Positions 8,633 to 20,126 of a DNA stretch of 64,000 nucleotides are shown here, one piece after another. The stretch is from Pseudomonas songnenensis (lineage in GTDB: Bacteria > Pseudomonadota > Gammaproteobacteria > Pseudomonadales > Pseudomonadaceae). Position 1 is the first letter of the stretch. Every line of letters begins with the position of its first letter. The position numbers and the translations under genes are program-made. The notes beneath the pieces were generated by a model, which was not told the origin of the DNA, made no database searches, and saw only the letters and a program-made list of their open reading frames with translations. Where the stretch lies: positions 1-64,000 of the forward strand of contig NZ_RFFN01000001.1 in the NCBI RefSeq assembly GCF_003696315.1. Reading direction: 5' to 3'.

Positions 8633-10006
8633 TCAGAAAAAGGTCAGTCCAGCCTGGAACAGCCGTTCCACGTCGCGAATGTGTTTCTTGTCGACGAGGA
8701 ACAGGATGACGTGGTCGCCCGATTCGATACGCGTATCGTCATGGGCAATCAGCACCTGATCGTCGCGGATCACCGCGCCGATGGTGGTTCCCGGTGGCAG
8801 CGCGATCTGCTCGATGGCGCGGCCGACCACCTTGCTCGAGCGTGGATCGCCATGGGCGATCACCTCGATGGCTTCGGCCGCACCGCGACGCAGTGAGTGG
8901 GCGCTGACGATGTCGCCGCGGCGGACGTGGGTCAGCAGCGTGCCGATGGTAGCCAGTTGCGGGCTGATGGCGATGTCGATTTCGCCGCCCTGGACCAGGT
9001 CGACGTAGGCCGGGTTGTTGATGATGCACATCACCTTGCGCGCGCCCAGCCGCTTGGCCAGCAGCGAGGACATGATGTTGGCCTCGTCGTCGTTGGTCAG
9101 CGCGAGGAAGACGTCCGCTTCGTTGATGTTCTCCTCGACCAGCAGATCGCGATCCGATGCACTGCCCTGCAGGATGATGGTGCTGTCCAGGGTGTCGGAG
9201 AGGTAGCGACAGCGCGCCGGGTTCATCTCGATGATCTTGACCTGGTAACGGCTTTCGATGGCCTCCGCCAGCCGCTCGCCGATGTGACCGCCGCCGGCGA
9301 TGACGATGCGCTTGTAGTTCTCGTCGAGGCGGCGCATCTCGCTCATCACCGCGCGGATATGACCTTTGGCGGCGATGAAGAACACCTCGTCATCGGCCTC
9401 GATCACCGTGTCGCCCTGCGGCAGGATGGCGTGGTTGCGGCGGAAGATGGCCGCCACGCGCGTGTCGACGTTGGGCATGTGGCGACGCAGCTGGCGCAGC
9501 TCCTGGCCGACCAGCGGACCGCCGTAATAGGCGCGCACCGCGACCAGCTGCGCCTTGCCGCCCGCGAAGTCGATCACCTGCAGCGAACCGGGATGCTCGA
9601 TCAGGCGCTTGATGTAGTTGGTGACCACCTGCTCGGGGCTGATCAGCACGTCCACGGGGATCGCTTCGTTGTTGAACAGGCCTGAGTGCACCAGATAGGC
9701 CGATTCGCGCACCCGGGCGATCTTGGTCGGCGTATGGAACAGCGTGTACGCCACCTGACAGGCGACCATGTTGGTTTCGTCGCTGTTGGTCACCGCCACC
9801 AGCATGTCAGCATCGTCCGCGCCGGCCTGGCGCAGCACGGTGGGAAACGAGCCGCGGCCCTGGATGGTGCGGATGTCCAGGCGATCGCCGAGGTCGCGCA
9901 GGCGGTCGCCGTCGGTGTCCACCACGGTGATGTCGTTGGCTTCGCTGGCGAGGTGTTCGGCGAGGGTGCCGCCGACCTGGCCGGCGCCGAGAATGATGAT
10001 CTTCAC
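8633..10006 (-). CDS. trkA: Trk system potassium uptake regulatory protein TrkA
   Basis: 457 residues, the typical TrkA length. Two RCK halves are visible, each with a Rossmann dinucleotide motif: GAGQVG at 7-12 and GGGHIG near residue 239, each followed by a TrkA-C region. TrkA is the peripheral NAD(H)-binding subunit that gates the membrane potassium channels TrkH/TrkG; no trkH is in the window, as is usual for Pseudomonas. It is the last gene of the def-fmt-rsmB-trkA run and is followed by a clear terminator. Confidence 0.95.
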   Translation of the reverse strand: MKIIILGAGQVGGTLAEHLASEANDITVVDTDGDRLRDLGDRLDIRTIQGRGSFPTVLRQAGADDADMLVAVTNSDETNMVACQVAYTLFHTPTKIARVRESAYLVHSGLFNNEAIPVDVLISPEQVVTNYIKRLIEHPGSLQVIDFAGGKAQLVAVRAYYGGPLVGQELRQLRRHMPNVDTRVAAIFRRNHAILPQGDTVIEADDEVFFIAAKGHIRAVMSEMRRLDENYKRIVIAGGGHIGERLAEAIESRYQVKIIEMNPARCRYLSDTLDSTIILQGSASDRDLLVEENINEADVFLALTNDDEANIMSSLLAKRLGARKVMCIINNPAYVDLVQGGEIDIAISPQLATIGTLLTHVRRGDIVSAHSLRRGAAEAIEVIAHGDPRSSKVVGRAIEQIALPPGTTIGAVIRDDQVLIAHDDTRIESGDHVILFLVDKKHIRDVERLFQAGLTFF

Positions 10007-10081
10007 GCGATCACTCCTGAAAGGCGGACGCTTGCCGCCGCTTCCATGTTGGGCCCGCGCGCATTGCGCCGGGGTTTCGAC

Positions 10082-11404
10082 TCACCCACTGACGCCACGT
10101 GGCTGCGCTGCGATCTTGATCAGCTTGGCATAGTAGAAGCCGTCGTGGCCGTTCTCCTGCGGCAGCAGCTGGCGCCCGTGCGTCTGTGGCAGGCCGAAGC
10201 TGCCCGCCAGATCCAGTTCACGGGCGCCCGGTGTGCGTTCGAGGAAGGCAGCGATCACCTCACGGTTCTCGGTCGGCAGCACGGAGCAGGTGGCATAGAG
10301 CAGGACGCCACCGACGTCCAGCGTCGGCCACAGCGCGTCGAGCATCTCGCCCTGCAGCACGGCAAGCGGAGCAATGTCGTCGGCCTGGCGGGTCAGCTTG
10401 ATGTCCGGATGCCGACGGATCACGCCGGTGGCCGAGCAAGGTGCATCGAGCAGGATGCGCTGGAACGGCTTGCCGTCCCACCAGCGATCGGTGGCGCGGG
10501 CATCGTCGGCAATCAGCTTTGCATCCAGTCTCAGGCGCTCGAGGTTTTCGCGTACGCGGACCAGCCGCTTGGGCTCCAGATCCAGCGCGATCAACTCGGC
10601 CAGCTCTGGCTCGCGTTCGAGCAGGTGGCAGGTCTTGCCGCCCGGTGCGCAGCAGGCGTCCAGCACCCGCTGGCCCGGCGCCAGGTCGAGCAGCGAGGCG
10701 GCCAGCTGCGCGGCCTCGTCCTGCACGCTGACCCGTCCTTCGGCAAAGCCCGGCAGCTGGTGCACATCGCACGGCGCGGCCAGGCGAATGCCGTCCTCGC
10801 TGAACTCGCAGGGATGCGCTTCGATGCCGGCGCTCTGCAGCTCGGCAAGGTATCCATCCCGGCTGACCTGACGGCGGTTGACCCGCAACATCATCGGTGG
10901 ATGGGCATTATTGGCCGCGCAGATGGCTTCCCAGTGCTCCGGCCAGTGGGCCTTGAGCGCCTTCTGCAGCCAGCGCGGATGGGCGACGCGGATCACCGGA
11001 TCGTGTTCCAGTTCGGCCAGCAGGGCTTCGCCTTCGCGCTGGGCACGGCGCAGCACGGCATTGAGCAGGCCCTTGGCCCAGGGCTTCTTCAGCTTGTCGA
11101 CGCAGCCGACGGTTTCGCCGATGGCCGCATGGGCCGGAATGCGGGAATAGAACAGCTGGTACAGGCCCACCAGCAACAGCGCCTCGACGTCACGATCGGC
11201 AGCCTTGAACGGCTTCTGCAGCAGCTTGTCGGCCAGGCCGGCCAGGCGTGGCTGCCAGCGCGCAGTGCCAAAGGCCAGGTCCTGGGTCAGGCCGCGGTCG
11301 CGGGCGTCGACCTTGCCGAGCACCTCCGGCAGGCTGCTGCCCAGCGAGGCCTTGCCTGATAGCACGGCGCTCAGCGCACGGGCAGCGGCCAGGCGCGGGT
11401 TCAT
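10082..11404 (-). CDS. rsmB: 16S rRNA (cytosine-967-C5)-methyltransferase
   Basis: 440 residues. An N-terminal NusB-like helical domain (about 1-130) precedes the SAM-dependent methyltransferase domain. SAM-binding ACCAPGGKT and the two catalytic cysteine motifs, APCSATG and YATCS, are all present. The enzyme makes m5C967 in 16S rRNA. It overlaps the fmt stop by four bases, so it is coupled to fmt, and lies 75 bases upstream of trkA. Confidence 0.95.
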   Translation of the reverse strand: MNPRLAAARALSAVLSGKASLGSSLPEVLGKVDARDRGLTQDLAFGTARWQPRLAGLADKLLQKPFKAADRDVEALLLVGLYQLFYSRIPAHAAIGETVGCVDKLKKPWAKGLLNAVLRRAQREGEALLAELEHDPVIRVAHPRWLQKALKAHWPEHWEAICAANNAHPPMMLRVNRRQVSRDGYLAELQSAGIEAHPCEFSEDGIRLAAPCDVHQLPGFAEGRVSVQDEAAQLAASLLDLAPGQRVLDACCAPGGKTCHLLEREPELAELIALDLEPKRLVRVRENLERLRLDAKLIADDARATDRWWDGKPFQRILLDAPCSATGVIRRHPDIKLTRQADDIAPLAVLQGEMLDALWPTLDVGGVLLYATCSVLPTENREVIAAFLERTPGARELDLAGSFGLPQTHGRQLLPQENGHDGFYYAKLIKIAAQPRGVSG

Positions 11405-12345
11405 TGGCCGAGCACCAGGCCGGGGGCGAACTGCTCGCGGCGGCTGTTGTACAGGTCGCCGAAGCCAAGCGGCTTGCCGCCGGGCAGTTGCAGGCGAGTC
11501 AGCGACAGGGCGCCTTCACCGCAGGCAACGGTCAGCCCGGTCTTGCTCGCTTCGAGGATGCGTCCGGGCTCGCCATGACCTTCGCCGAGGCGTGCGGCAT
11601 GAATCTTCAGCGTTTCGCCGTTCAGCGTGCTGTGGCAGATCGGCCAGGGGTTGAAGGCGCGAATCAGACGTTCCAGCTCGACCGCCGGGCGTGTCCAGTC
11701 GATGCGTGCCTCGTCCTTGCTCAGCTTGTGGGCATAGGTGGCCAGGCTATCGTCCTGCACTTCGGGAGTCAGCGTGGCAGCGGCCAGGGCGTCGACGGCC
11801 TGCACGACGGCTTGCGCGCCGAGCACGGCGAGACGGTCGTGCAGCGAGCCGCCGGTGTCTTCGTCACTGATCGACGTGTTGACCTTGAGCAGCATCGGAC
11901 CGGTATCCAGCCCCGCTTCCATCTGCATCACGGTGACTCCGGACTGTGTGTCGCCGGCTTCGATCGCGCGCTGGATCGGCGCGGCACCGCGCCAGCGCGG
12001 CAACAGCGAGGCGTGGCTGTTGATGCAGCCCAGGCGCGGCAGGTCGAGCACCGCCTGCGGCAGGATCAGGCCGTAGGCCACGACCACCATCAGATCCGCC
12101 TGCAGTTCTGCCAGCTCCGCCTGGGCCGCGGGGTCACGCAGGGTCTGCGGCTGGAACACCGGGATGTCGTGCTGCATGGCGAGCTGCTTGACCGGGCTGG
12201 GCATCAGCTTCTGACCGCGACCGGCAGGGCGGTCCGGCTGGGTGTAGACCGCAACGATCGATTTGCCCGCATCGAGCAGGGCCTGCAGGTGCTGGGCGGC
12301 GAATTCCGGGGTGCCGGCGAAAACGATGCGCAAGGGCTGAGTCAT
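11401..12345 (-). CDS. fmt: Methionyl-tRNA formyltransferase
   Basis: 314 residues from the ATG at 12345 ([16 protein letters not shown]), the usual start; the frame is open further upstream, but that part overlaps def in another frame. The formyl-transfer core [16 protein letters not shown] and the catalytic Asp in GLDTGPM are present, with the C-terminal tRNA-binding domain behind. It formylates initiator Met-tRNA. It follows def by 53 bases and overlaps rsmB by four. Confidence 0.96.
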   Translation of the reverse strand: MTQPLRIVFAGTPEFAAQHLQALLDAGKSIVAVYTQPDRPAGRGQKLMPSPVKQLAMQHDIPVFQPQTLRDPAAQAELAELQADLMVVVAYGLILPQAVLDLPRLGCINSHASLLPRWRGAAPIQRAIEAGDTQSGVTVMQMEAGLDTGPMLLKVNTSISDEDTGGSLHDRLAVLGAQAVVQAVDALAAATLTPEVQDDSLATYAHKLSKDEARIDWTRPAVELERLIRAFNPWPICHSTLNGETLKIHAARLGEGHGEPGRILEASKTGLTVACGEGALSLTRLQLPGGKPLGFGDLYNSRREQFAPGLVLGQ

Positions 12346-12398
12346 GGGGAGCTCGCTAAGAAAAAGGCTTGCCGTAGCAAGCCTTCGAGGTTCGGGAA

Positions 12399-12905
12399 TC
12401 AAGCCTGCTGGCGGTGGATCTTTTCCAGCTTCTTCTTGATCCGGTCGCGCTTGAGGCTGGAGAGGTAGTCGACGAACAGTTTGCCGTTGAGGTGATCGCA
12501 TTCATGCTGGATGCATACCGCGAGCAGGCCTTCGGCGACCAGTTCGTAGGGCTTGCCATCGCGATCCAGCGCCTTGATCCGCACCTTCTGCGGGCGATCG
12601 ACGTTCTCGTAGAAGCCCGGGACCGACAGGCAGCCTTCCTGGTACTGGTCCATCTCGTCGGTCAGCGATTCGAATTCGGGATTGATGAAAACCCGCGGCT
12701 CGGACCTGTCTTCGGACAGGTCCATCACCACCACGCGCTTGTGCACATTGACCTGCGTCGCGGCCAGGCCGATGCCCGGAGCCTCGTACATGGTCTCGAA
12801 CATGTCGTCGATCAGCTGACGAAGCTCGTCATCGACCACATCCACCGGTTTGGCGATGGTGCGCAGCCGCGGATCGGGAAATTCAAGGATGTTCAGAATG
12901 GCCAT
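12399..12905 (-). CDS. def: Peptide deformylase
   Basis: 168 residues with all three family motifs: GIGLAATQ (44-51), EGCLSVP with metal ligand Cys92, and QHECDH with metal ligands His134 and His138 and catalytic Glu135. It removes the formyl group from nascent proteins and pairs functionally with fmt, which follows. It is the first gene of the minus-strand operon and is divergent from the LysM gene. Confidence 0.97.
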   Translation of the reverse strand: MAILNILEFPDPRLRTIAKPVDVVDDELRQLIDDMFETMYEAPGIGLAATQVNVHKRVVVMDLSEDRSEPRVFINPEFESLTDEMDQYQEGCLSVPGFYENVDRPQKVRIKALDRDGKPYELVAEGLLAVCIQHECDHLNGKLFVDYLSSLKRDRIKKKLEKIHRQQA

Positions 12906-13053
12906 ATGCGTTTGTGATGCACTTATGGAATAAAGTCAAAAGCCGCTGCTAAGATGCCGAGCAGCATGGAAAACGGCTTAATGCCGCGATCCAAAAGGGT
13001 TCCGCGGCGCTAGGGCGCTTTACGTGAAGGCACATAATAAAGGGATTCACCAC

Positions 13054-14079
13054 ATGAGGAAATCACTACTCGCCCTGCTGCTGGTGGCCGTCGGCGGGCT
13101 CGCCCAGGCTGCGGTGCAGCTCAAGGACAATCACCCGGAGCGGTATACCGTGGTGAAGGGCGACACACTCTGGGACATCTCCGGCCGCTTCCTGCGCGAG
13201 CCGTGGAAATGGCCGGAGCTGTGGCACGCCAACCCTCAGATCGCCAATCCTCATCTGATCTATCCCGGTGACACGCTGAGCCTGGTCTATGTCGACGGTC
13301 AGCCGCGTCTGGTACTCGACCGCGGCGCCTCGCGCGGCACCATCAAGCTGTCGCCGACCGTGCGCACTACGCCCATGGCCGAAGCCATCCCGACCATTCC
13401 GCTGGAAGCAATCAACAGCTTTCTGCTGAGCAACCGCATCATCGACACCGCCGAGCAGTTCCAGGGTGCTCCGTACATCGTCGCCGGTAATGCCGAGCGC
13501 GTGATCAGCGGCGCCGGCGATCGCATCTACGGCCGCGGCAGCTTCGAAGCGAACATGCCGGCTTACGGCATCTTCCGCCAGGGCAAGACCTACGTCGATC
13601 CGGACACCGGCGAGTTCCTCGGCATCAATGCCGATGACGTTGGCACCGTCGAGATCGTCGAAATCGAAGGCGACATCGCCACCATGCAGCTGACCCGCAC
13701 CACCCAGGAAGCGCGCATCGGTGATCGCCTGTTCCCGGGCGAGGAGCGCGCGGTCAACTCCACCTTTATGCCGAGCGCCCCGTCCACCCAGGTCGAAGGC
13801 GTGATTCTGGATGTGCCGCGCGGCGTCACCCAGATCGGCCAGTTCGATGTGGTCACGCTGAACAGGGGAGCGCGTGACGGTCTGCAGGACGGCAACGTGC
13901 TGGCGGTGTACAAGACCGGCGAAACCGTGCGCGATCGCGTGACCGGCGAGAACGTGAAGATCCCGGACGAGCGCTCCGGTCTGCTGATGGTGTTCCGCAC
14001 CTACGACAAGCTCAGCTACGGCCTGGTGCTGCAGGCGACCCGCTCGCTGTCGGTGAAGGACAAGGTCCGCAACCCCTGA
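13054..14079 (+). CDS. Secreted LysM peptidoglycan-binding protein
   Basis: 341 residues. Start at ATG 13054, preceded by AAGGGA; an in-frame GTG at 13024 would put ten extra residues in front of a good signal peptide (RKSLLALLLVAVGGLAQA). A LysM domain covers about 31-80 (YTVVKGDTLWDI ... IYPGDTL). The ~260 residues behind are conserved in pseudomonads without a named domain that I recognise. It is probably a periplasmic or outer-membrane-associated peptidoglycan-binding protein. A strong terminator follows, so it forms its own transcription unit. Confidence 0.88.
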   Translation: MRKSLLALLLVAVGGLAQAAVQLKDNHPERYTVVKGDTLWDISGRFLREPWKWPELWHANPQIANPHLIYPGDTLSLVYVDGQPRLVLDRGASRGTIKLSPTVRTTPMAEAIPTIPLEAINSFLLSNRIIDTAEQFQGAPYIVAGNAERVISGAGDRIYGRGSFEANMPAYGIFRQGKTYVDPDTGEFLGINADDVGTVEIVEIEGDIATMQLTRTTQEARIGDRLFPGEERAVNSTFMPSAPSTQVEGVILDVPRGVTQIGQFDVVTLNRGARDGLQDGNVLAVYKTGETVRDRVTGENVKIPDERSGLLMVFRTYDKLSYGLVLQATRSLSVKDKVRNP

Positions 14080-14086
14080 ACGAAGA

Positions 14087-14111
14087 AAGCCCCGCGAATG
14101 CGGGGCTTTTT
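14087..14111 (+). terminator. Rho-independent terminator after the LysM gene
   Basis: A 9-bp stem aagccccgc / gcggggctt with loop gaat is followed by five T. It starts eight bases past the stop codon. Confidence 0.92.
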
Positions 14112-14166
14112 CATGCTGCGATAACACCGCAAGGATGCGGTGCGACGAGACAAGGGGTGCTCGCCC

Positions 14167-15264
14167 ATGCCTGTCATTTCCCCTGCCGAGCTCGAAGCCC
14201 GGCTGCGTCTGCATCTGCTGCCCGAACTCGGGCCCCGTCGGCTGCGCAAGCTGGTCAGTGCCTTTCCCGATGCCGCCTCGGCGCTGAGCGCGCCAGCCAG
14301 TGCCTGGCGCTCGCTGGGGTTGCCGCCCAGTTGTGCCGAGCCGCGGCGCAGTGCTGAAATCCGTGAACGTGCCAGCGCCGCCCTTGCCTGGCTGGAGCAG
14401 CCCGGCCGGCACCTGCTCTGCTGGGACGATCCCGACTACCCTGCTCTGCTCGCCGAACTGCCTGATGCACCGCCACTGCTGTTCATTGCCGGCGACCCGA
14501 CGCTGCTCGAGCGACCGCAGCTGGCGATGGTCGGCAGCCGCCGCGCCTCGCGCAACGGCCTGGACAACGCCTGGGCCTTCTCCCGCAGCCTGGCGAGTGC
14601 CGGTTTCGTCATCACCAGTGGGTTGGCCCTGGGCATAGATGGTGCGGCCCATCAGGGTGCGCTGGATGCAGGCGGCAAGACCGTCGCGGTGCTGGGTACC
14701 GGCCTCGAACGGCTGTATCCGCAGCGCCACGTCGCCCTGGCGCGGCAGATTGTCGAAGGCGGCGGTGCGCTGGTGTCCGAATTGCCACTGGACTGCCCGC
14801 CACAAGCGAGCAACTTTCCGCGCCGCAACCGCATCATCAGCGGCCTTTCGTTGGGCGTACTGGTGGTCGAGGCGAGTCCGTCCAGTGGTTCGCTGATCAC
14901 CGCGCGACTCGCTGCCGAGCAGGGCCGCGAGGTCTATGCGATCCCCGGTTCGATCCATCACCCCGGCGCCCGTGGCTGCCATCAGCTGATCCGCCAGGGC
15001 GCTGCGCTGGTGGAGTCGGTCGAGGATGTGCTCGAAGCGCTACGCGGCTGGCAACGAGTCGAGCTGTCAGCTGAGGCTAGGCCAATGCCGCCACAGACGG
15101 ACGATCCGCTGTTGCGCGAGCTGCGCGCGGCGCCACGCAGCAGCGAAGCACTGGCCCTGGCGCTCGAACTGCCGCTGGGACGGGTGCTGGCGCAGCTGAC
15201 CGAACTGGAAGTCGAGGGTCAGGTTGCCTGCGACAACGGCCTCTGGGCGGTGGCGAGCCGCTAG
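14167..15264 (+). CDS. dprA: DNA-processing protein DprA
   Basis: 365 residues from ATG 14167 with AAGGGG upstream. It has an N-terminal helical region, a Rossmann-like DprA core with MVGSRRAS, SGLALGIDGAAHQGAL, ERLYP and NFPRRNRIISGLS, and a C-terminal winged-helix-like domain (about 300-365). DprA loads RecA on incoming single strands in natural transformation; the stutzeri group is known for natural competence. It is followed by tsaC after about 170 bases. Confidence 0.94.
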   Translation: MPVISPAELEARLRLHLLPELGPRRLRKLVSAFPDAASALSAPASAWRSLGLPPSCAEPRRSAEIRERASAALAWLEQPGRHLLCWDDPDYPALLAELPDAPPLLFIAGDPTLLERPQLAMVGSRRASRNGLDNAWAFSRSLASAGFVITSGLALGIDGAAHQGALDAGGKTVAVLGTGLERLYPQRHVALARQIVEGGGALVSELPLDCPPQASNFPRRNRIISGLSLGVLVVEASPSSGSLITARLAAEQGREVYAIPGSIHHPGARGCHQLIRQGAALVESVEDVLEALRGWQRVELSAEARPMPPQTDDPLLRELRAAPRSSEALALALELPLGRVLAQLTELEVEGQVACDNGLWAVASR

Positions 15265-15435
15265 GCGGGGCTGCGCGGACATGCGGCACATTCGTCGCCG
15301 ATTTGCGTGCTCGCATCAGGGCGGATCGGAGCCACGATCCTGTTGCAGCTTGTTGCGAATCAGTATGAGGCGCCTCTGCTCCGCGGCAGATGCGTTGGGT
15401 AAACTGCCGCTTTTTGCATCCAGGCAGAGGTCGGC

Positions 15436-15993
15436 ATGATCGGCGATTGGCGTGTGCAGCAGGTGGCGCGGGTGGTCCGGGCCGGCGGAGTGATCGCCTA
15501 CCCGACCGAAGCGGTCTGGGGCGTGGGTTGCGACCCGTGGGACGAAGAGGCGGTGATGCGCCTGCTGGCGCTCAAGGAGCGGCCCGTGGAGAAGGGTCTG
15601 ATTCTGGTCGCCGACAGCATCGAGCAGTTCGATTTCCTGCTGGAGGATGTGCCCGAGCGTTGGCTCGACCGCCTGTCCGGCACCTGGCCGGGGCCGAACA
15701 CCTGGCTGGTGCCGCATCGCGGTCGCTTGCCGGAGTGGATCACCGGCCGGCACGACAGCGTGGCCCTGCGCGTGACCGATCATCCGCTGGTCGCGCGGCT
15801 GTGTGCGTTGACTGGCCCGCTGGTCTCGACGTCCGCCAACCCTGCCGGCCGTCCGGCGGCACGCTCGCGGCTGCGGGTCGAGCAGTATTTCCCACAGCAG
15901 CTCGACGCGGTGTTCAACGGCCCGCTGGGCGGGCGACGCAATCCCAGCGTCATCCGCGATCTGCGCACGGGCGAGGTGATTCGTCCGGCCTGA
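15436..15993 (+). CDS. tsaC: L-threonylcarbamoyladenylate synthase
   Basis: 185 residues, single YrdC/Sua5 domain. Conserved blocks: [18 protein letters not shown], the KER..KGLI motif, and [11 protein letters not shown]. The enzyme makes threonylcarbamoyl-AMP from threonine, bicarbonate and ATP for the t6A37 modification of tRNAs reading ANN codons. The short form without a Sua5 domain is typical of gammaproteobacteria. Its neighbour dprA is the usual one. Confidence 0.94.
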   Translation: MIGDWRVQQVARVVRAGGVIAYPTEAVWGVGCDPWDEEAVMRLLALKERPVEKGLILVADSIEQFDFLLEDVPERWLDRLSGTWPGPNTWLVPHRGRLPEWITGRHDSVALRVTDHPLVARLCALTGPLVSTSANPAGRPAARSRLRVEQYFPQQLDAVFNGPLGGRRNPSVIRDLRTGEVIRPA

Positions 15994-16046
15994 GCCGGCG
16001 AATCGACGGCGGCGCGGCTGCCCTGCAGCGTCAGCCGCCACCGTGT

Positions 16047-17024
16047 TCAGGGCAGCAGAATGGTCGATCCGGTGGTTTCCCCTGCCGCCAGCTTGCGCTG
16101 CGCTTCGGCCGCTTCGCTGAGCGGGTAGCGCTGGCCGATCTCGACCTGGATCTTGCCACTGCCGATCATCTCGAACAGTTCGTCGGCCATGGCCTGCAGA
16201 CGCTCCGGCGTGTCGGCGTAGCCGGCCAGGGTAGGCCGGGTGACGAACAGCGAGCCCTTTTGCGCCAGCACGCCGAGGTTTACCCCGGTGACGGCGCCGG
16301 ACGCGTTGCCGAAGCTGACCAGCAAGCCGCGCGGGGCGACGCAATCGAGGGAAACTTCCCAGCTGCTCTTGCCCACCGAGTCGTAGACCACCGGGCATTT
16401 TTTGCCCTCGGTCAGCGCCAGTACGCGCTGCACCACGTCCTCACGGGTGCGATCGATGGTGGCCCAGGCACCCAGGGCCTTGGCCCGCTCGGCCTTTTCC
16501 GCCGAGCCGACCACGCCGATCAACTGCGCGCCCAGTGCGCGCGCCCACTGACAGGCGATCGATCCGACACCGCCGGCCGCGGCATGGAACAGCACCGTTT
16601 CGCCGGCCTGCAACGGGTGGATCTGGCGTAGCAGATATTGGCAGGTGAGGCCCTTGAGCATCACCGCGGCAGCCTGCTCGAAGCTGATGGAGTCCGGCAG
16701 CTTGACCAGATGCCGTGCCGGCAGCGTGTGGTGTTCGCCGTAGGCGCCGAGCGGACCGGTGGCATAGGCGACGCGGTCGCCCGGCTGCAGGTGCTGCACG
16801 CCCTCACCCACCGCGTCGACCACGCCGGCACCCTCGGTGCCCAGACCGGACGGCAGGCTCGGCGGCTGGTACAGGCCGCCGCGGAAATAGGTGTCGATGA
16901 AGTTCAGGCCGATGGCGTGGTTGCGCACCCGCACCTCGCCTGCAGCCGGCGCGCTGAGCGGCACATCGATCTGTTCCAGGACTTCGGGACCGCCGTGCTG
17001 GCTGAATTGGATGCGCTGGGACAT
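16047..17024 (-). CDS. qor: NADPH:quinone oxidoreductase, zinc-free MDR family
   Basis: 325 residues from ATG 17024 with an AGGAG ribosome binding site; the frame extends upstream without family-like sequence. It is a medium-chain dehydrogenase/reductase: GroES-like N-terminus and a Rossmann motif in AAAGGVGSIACQWA. The structural-zinc cysteines of alcohol dehydrogenases are absent, as in Qor. The expected reaction is NADPH-dependent reduction of quinones. It is divergent from hemF, as in P. aeruginosa. Confidence 0.92.
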   Translation of the reverse strand: MSQRIQFSQHGGPEVLEQIDVPLSAPAAGEVRVRNHAIGLNFIDTYFRGGLYQPPSLPSGLGTEGAGVVDAVGEGVQHLQPGDRVAYATGPLGAYGEHHTLPARHLVKLPDSISFEQAAAVMLKGLTCQYLLRQIHPLQAGETVLFHAAAGGVGSIACQWARALGAQLIGVVGSAEKAERAKALGAWATIDRTREDVVQRVLALTEGKKCPVVYDSVGKSSWEVSLDCVAPRGLLVSFGNASGAVTGVNLGVLAQKGSLFVTRPTLAGYADTPERLQAMADELFEMIGSGKIQVEIGQRYPLSEAAEAQRKLAAGETTGSTILLP

Positions 17025-17044
17025 GTCTGGCTCCTGGTCTTTGA

Positions 17045-18094
<1,050 letters not shown>

Positions 18095-18136
18095 CCTTCG
18101 ACTGCTACCTGCACCCAACACTGCAAGGATTCACCC

Positions 18137-18949
18137 ATGGACCGCTACGGCGTCTTCGGCAACCCCATCGGCCACAGCAAATCACCGCAGATTCACGCCC
18201 TGTTCGCCGCGCAGACCGGCCACGCGCTTTGCTACGAGGCACTGCTGGCGCCGCTGGATGACTTTCCGGGGTTCGCCCGGGCGTTTTTCCGGGATGGCCA
18301 GGGCGCCAATGTCACCGTGCCGTTCAAGGAACAGGCCTATGGCATGGCGGATCAGCTCACCGAGCGCGCCCGTCGGGCCGGCGCGGTGAATACCCTGAAG
18401 AAGCTCGAAGACGGCCGCCTGCTCGGTGACAACACTGATGGTGCCGGGCTGGTAAGCGATCTGCTGAACGCCGGTGTGGCGCTGCGCGGTCAGCGCATCC
18501 TGCTGCTGGGCGCCGGCGGGGCCGTGCGTGGCGTACTCGAGCCGTTGCTGGCGCAGAAGCCCGCCGCGCTGATCGTCGCCAACCGCACACCGAGCAAGGC
18601 CGAACAGCTGGCGCAGGAATTCGGCGCACTGGGCCCGCTGTCGGCCAGCGCGTTCGCCGATCTTGCCGAACCGGTTGACCTGATCATCAATGGCACCTCG
18701 GCCAGCCTCGGCGGCGAACTGCCACCGCTGGCCGACAGCCTGATCCGGCCGGGTCAGACCTTCTGCTACGACATGATGTACGCGGCTACGCCCACGGCGT
18801 TCTGCCAGTGGGCGGCAGCGCTGGGTGCGAACACCCGTGACGGGCTTGGCATGTTGGTGGAGCAGGCGGCGGAAGCCTTCGAACTGTGGCGCGGGGTTCG
18901 GCCCGACACGGCGCCGGTGCTCGCCGAAATGCGCCGGCAACTCAGCTAG
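18137..18949 (+). CDS. aroE: Shikimate dehydrogenase (NADP+)
   Basis: 270 residues. Shikimate-binding [12 protein letters not shown] is at the N-terminus, the catalytic Lys in VTVPFKEQA, the catalytic Asp in NTDGAG, the nucleotide-binding GAGGAVRG and the NADP-selecting NRTPSKA. It reduces 3-dehydroshikimate in aromatic amino-acid synthesis. It probably forms an operon with hemF. Its last codons overlap the end of the convergent gene by four bases. It marks the left border of the accessory region. Confidence 0.96.
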   Translation: MDRYGVFGNPIGHSKSPQIHALFAAQTGHALCYEALLAPLDDFPGFARAFFRDGQGANVTVPFKEQAYGMADQLTERARRAGAVNTLKKLEDGRLLGDNTDGAGLVSDLLNAGVALRGQRILLLGAGGAVRGVLEPLLAQKPAALIVANRTPSKAEQLAQEFGALGPLSASAFADLAEPVDLIINGTSASLGGELPPLADSLIRPGQTFCYDMMYAATPTAFCQWAAALGANTRDGLGMLVEQAAEAFELWRGVRPDTAPVLAEMRRQLS

Positions 18950-19557
18950 CTGCTGAAGTGGATGCGCTCATGGATGTGCTGCGGTCGTTCCAGTTCGTCG
19001 ACGATGCCCGCGGCAATGCGCTGCAATTCCCGATAGGGATTGGCCTCGCCCTTGCCAGCGGCTTCGGCCAGCGCCTCGACGGTCAACTGATTGCCGGCTG
19101 AGGGCGCATCCACCAGCGTCCAGCGCAGCGGATGGGCGATCAGGCGCTGCAGGGCTGCTTCGACTTCCGGCTGCAGCTCGATCGCCGGAAAGTCGGCAAC
19201 CAGCAACAGGCGCTCGACCCTGGCGCGCTCCAGACCGAGCAACAGGGCCTCGACCGCCTGATAGAAATCACGCTGGGGTGACTCGCCGGTAACCGCATCG
19301 GCACCGGGTAGCCGCGGCGTCTGAAACAGGCAGACCACCGCATCCATTCCCGCCACGCTCTCGCTGACGCTCACTGCATCGAACGGATCGCCCGGCTTGG
19401 TCCGCAGACCAGGCCGGGCGGATATCGAATTGAGATCGTCGAGCAATGCCACGGCCTCATGCTGGCGGCTGAGCAGCTCCACCAGCAGCGCACTGCCAAG
19501 GTCGTCATGGGCACCGTACAGGGCGAACTTCAGCCGCGGCGTTTCGGCGTTGAGCAT
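18946..19557 (-). CDS. NAD(P)-binding Rossmann-like protein, unknown role
   Basis: 203 residues. The N-terminus [21 protein letters not shown] has the spacing of a Rossmann dinucleotide loop (GxxxxLG variant), and a later strand [12 protein letters not shown] fits the short-chain/NmrA-like fold. The catalytic YxxxK of short-chain dehydrogenases is not visible, so it may be a non-enzymatic or divergent member. It lies 12 bases downstream of the DUF883-like gene on the same strand, probably co-transcribed. No specific function can be assigned. Confidence 0.7.
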   Translation of the reverse strand: MLNAETPRLKFALYGAHDDLGSALLVELLSRQHEAVALLDDLNSISARPGLRTKPGDPFDAVSVSESVAGMDAVVCLFQTPRLPGADAVTGESPQRDFYQAVEALLLGLERARVERLLLVADFPAIELQPEVEAALQRLIAHPLRWTLVDAPSAGNQLTVEALAEAAGKGEANPYRELQRIAAGIVDELERPQHIHERIHFSS

Positions 19558-19569
19558 GGCGTTTGCCGG

Positions 19570-19878
19570 TCAGCGACGGGTGATCAGGTAGCCGATCACG
19601 GCAAAGGCGCCGGCCGCCAGGGCCAGGGTGCCCAGCGGGTGCTCCTTGGCACAGTCACGCGCCGCGCGGCTGGCCTCGCGGGTGCGCTTGGACAGGTCGG
19701 CATAGTGCTCGTCCCAATCCTGATCGTGCCAGAGCGATTCGGCACGCGAGCGCAGTGCGCTCAGACGCTTGCGTGAATCACGGGCGGCATCGTGCTTCAG
19801 TTCATCGAGTGCGCGCATCAGGCTCTCGATCTCGTGCTGGACTTCTTCGCGGGTGGTGGACTTGCTGAAACGGGACAT
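19570..19878 (-). CDS. Small C-terminally anchored membrane protein, DUF883 (ElaB/YqjD)-like
   Basis: 102 residues. A long charged helical region (about 5-75, rich in Glu, Arg and Asp) ends in one hydrophobic segment, LGTLALAAGAFAVIGYLI, followed by TRR. This is the layout of DUF883 proteins; E. coli members of the family tether ribosomes to the inner membrane in stationary phase. The assignment rests on architecture. It probably forms an operon with the Rossmann-like gene downstream. Confidence 0.78.
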   Translation of the reverse strand: MSRFSKSTTREEVQHEIESLMRALDELKHDAARDSRKRLSALRSRAESLWHDQDWDEHYADLSKRTREASRAARDCAKEHPLGTLALAAGAFAVIGYLITRR

Positions 19879-20126
19879 GGCGGGACCTCCCCTCGGTAAG
19901 TGTCAGCGTTTGACCTCGAAATGGCCGAGAGGTGCAGCCGGTCGCGGGCTGTCGTGCAGTGCGAGACACATCAGGATGTTTCTGCCGTGCCGGCAGCCAG
20001 CGGACTGCTTCCGACGAACCGTTCATCGGGAACAGGCGGGCCGTCTGGCGATTCCCTATACTGGCGTAACGTCTACCACGTCGCATTCAGCGCATTTCGC
20101 CCTTTCATCGCGGGGAAAAACCTATC

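Noticed and set aside
13066-14982. A 638-codon open frame on the minus strand opposite the LysM and dprA genes
   Set aside because: It crosses two genes and a strong terminator and has a composition typical of antisense frames in GC-rich genomes.
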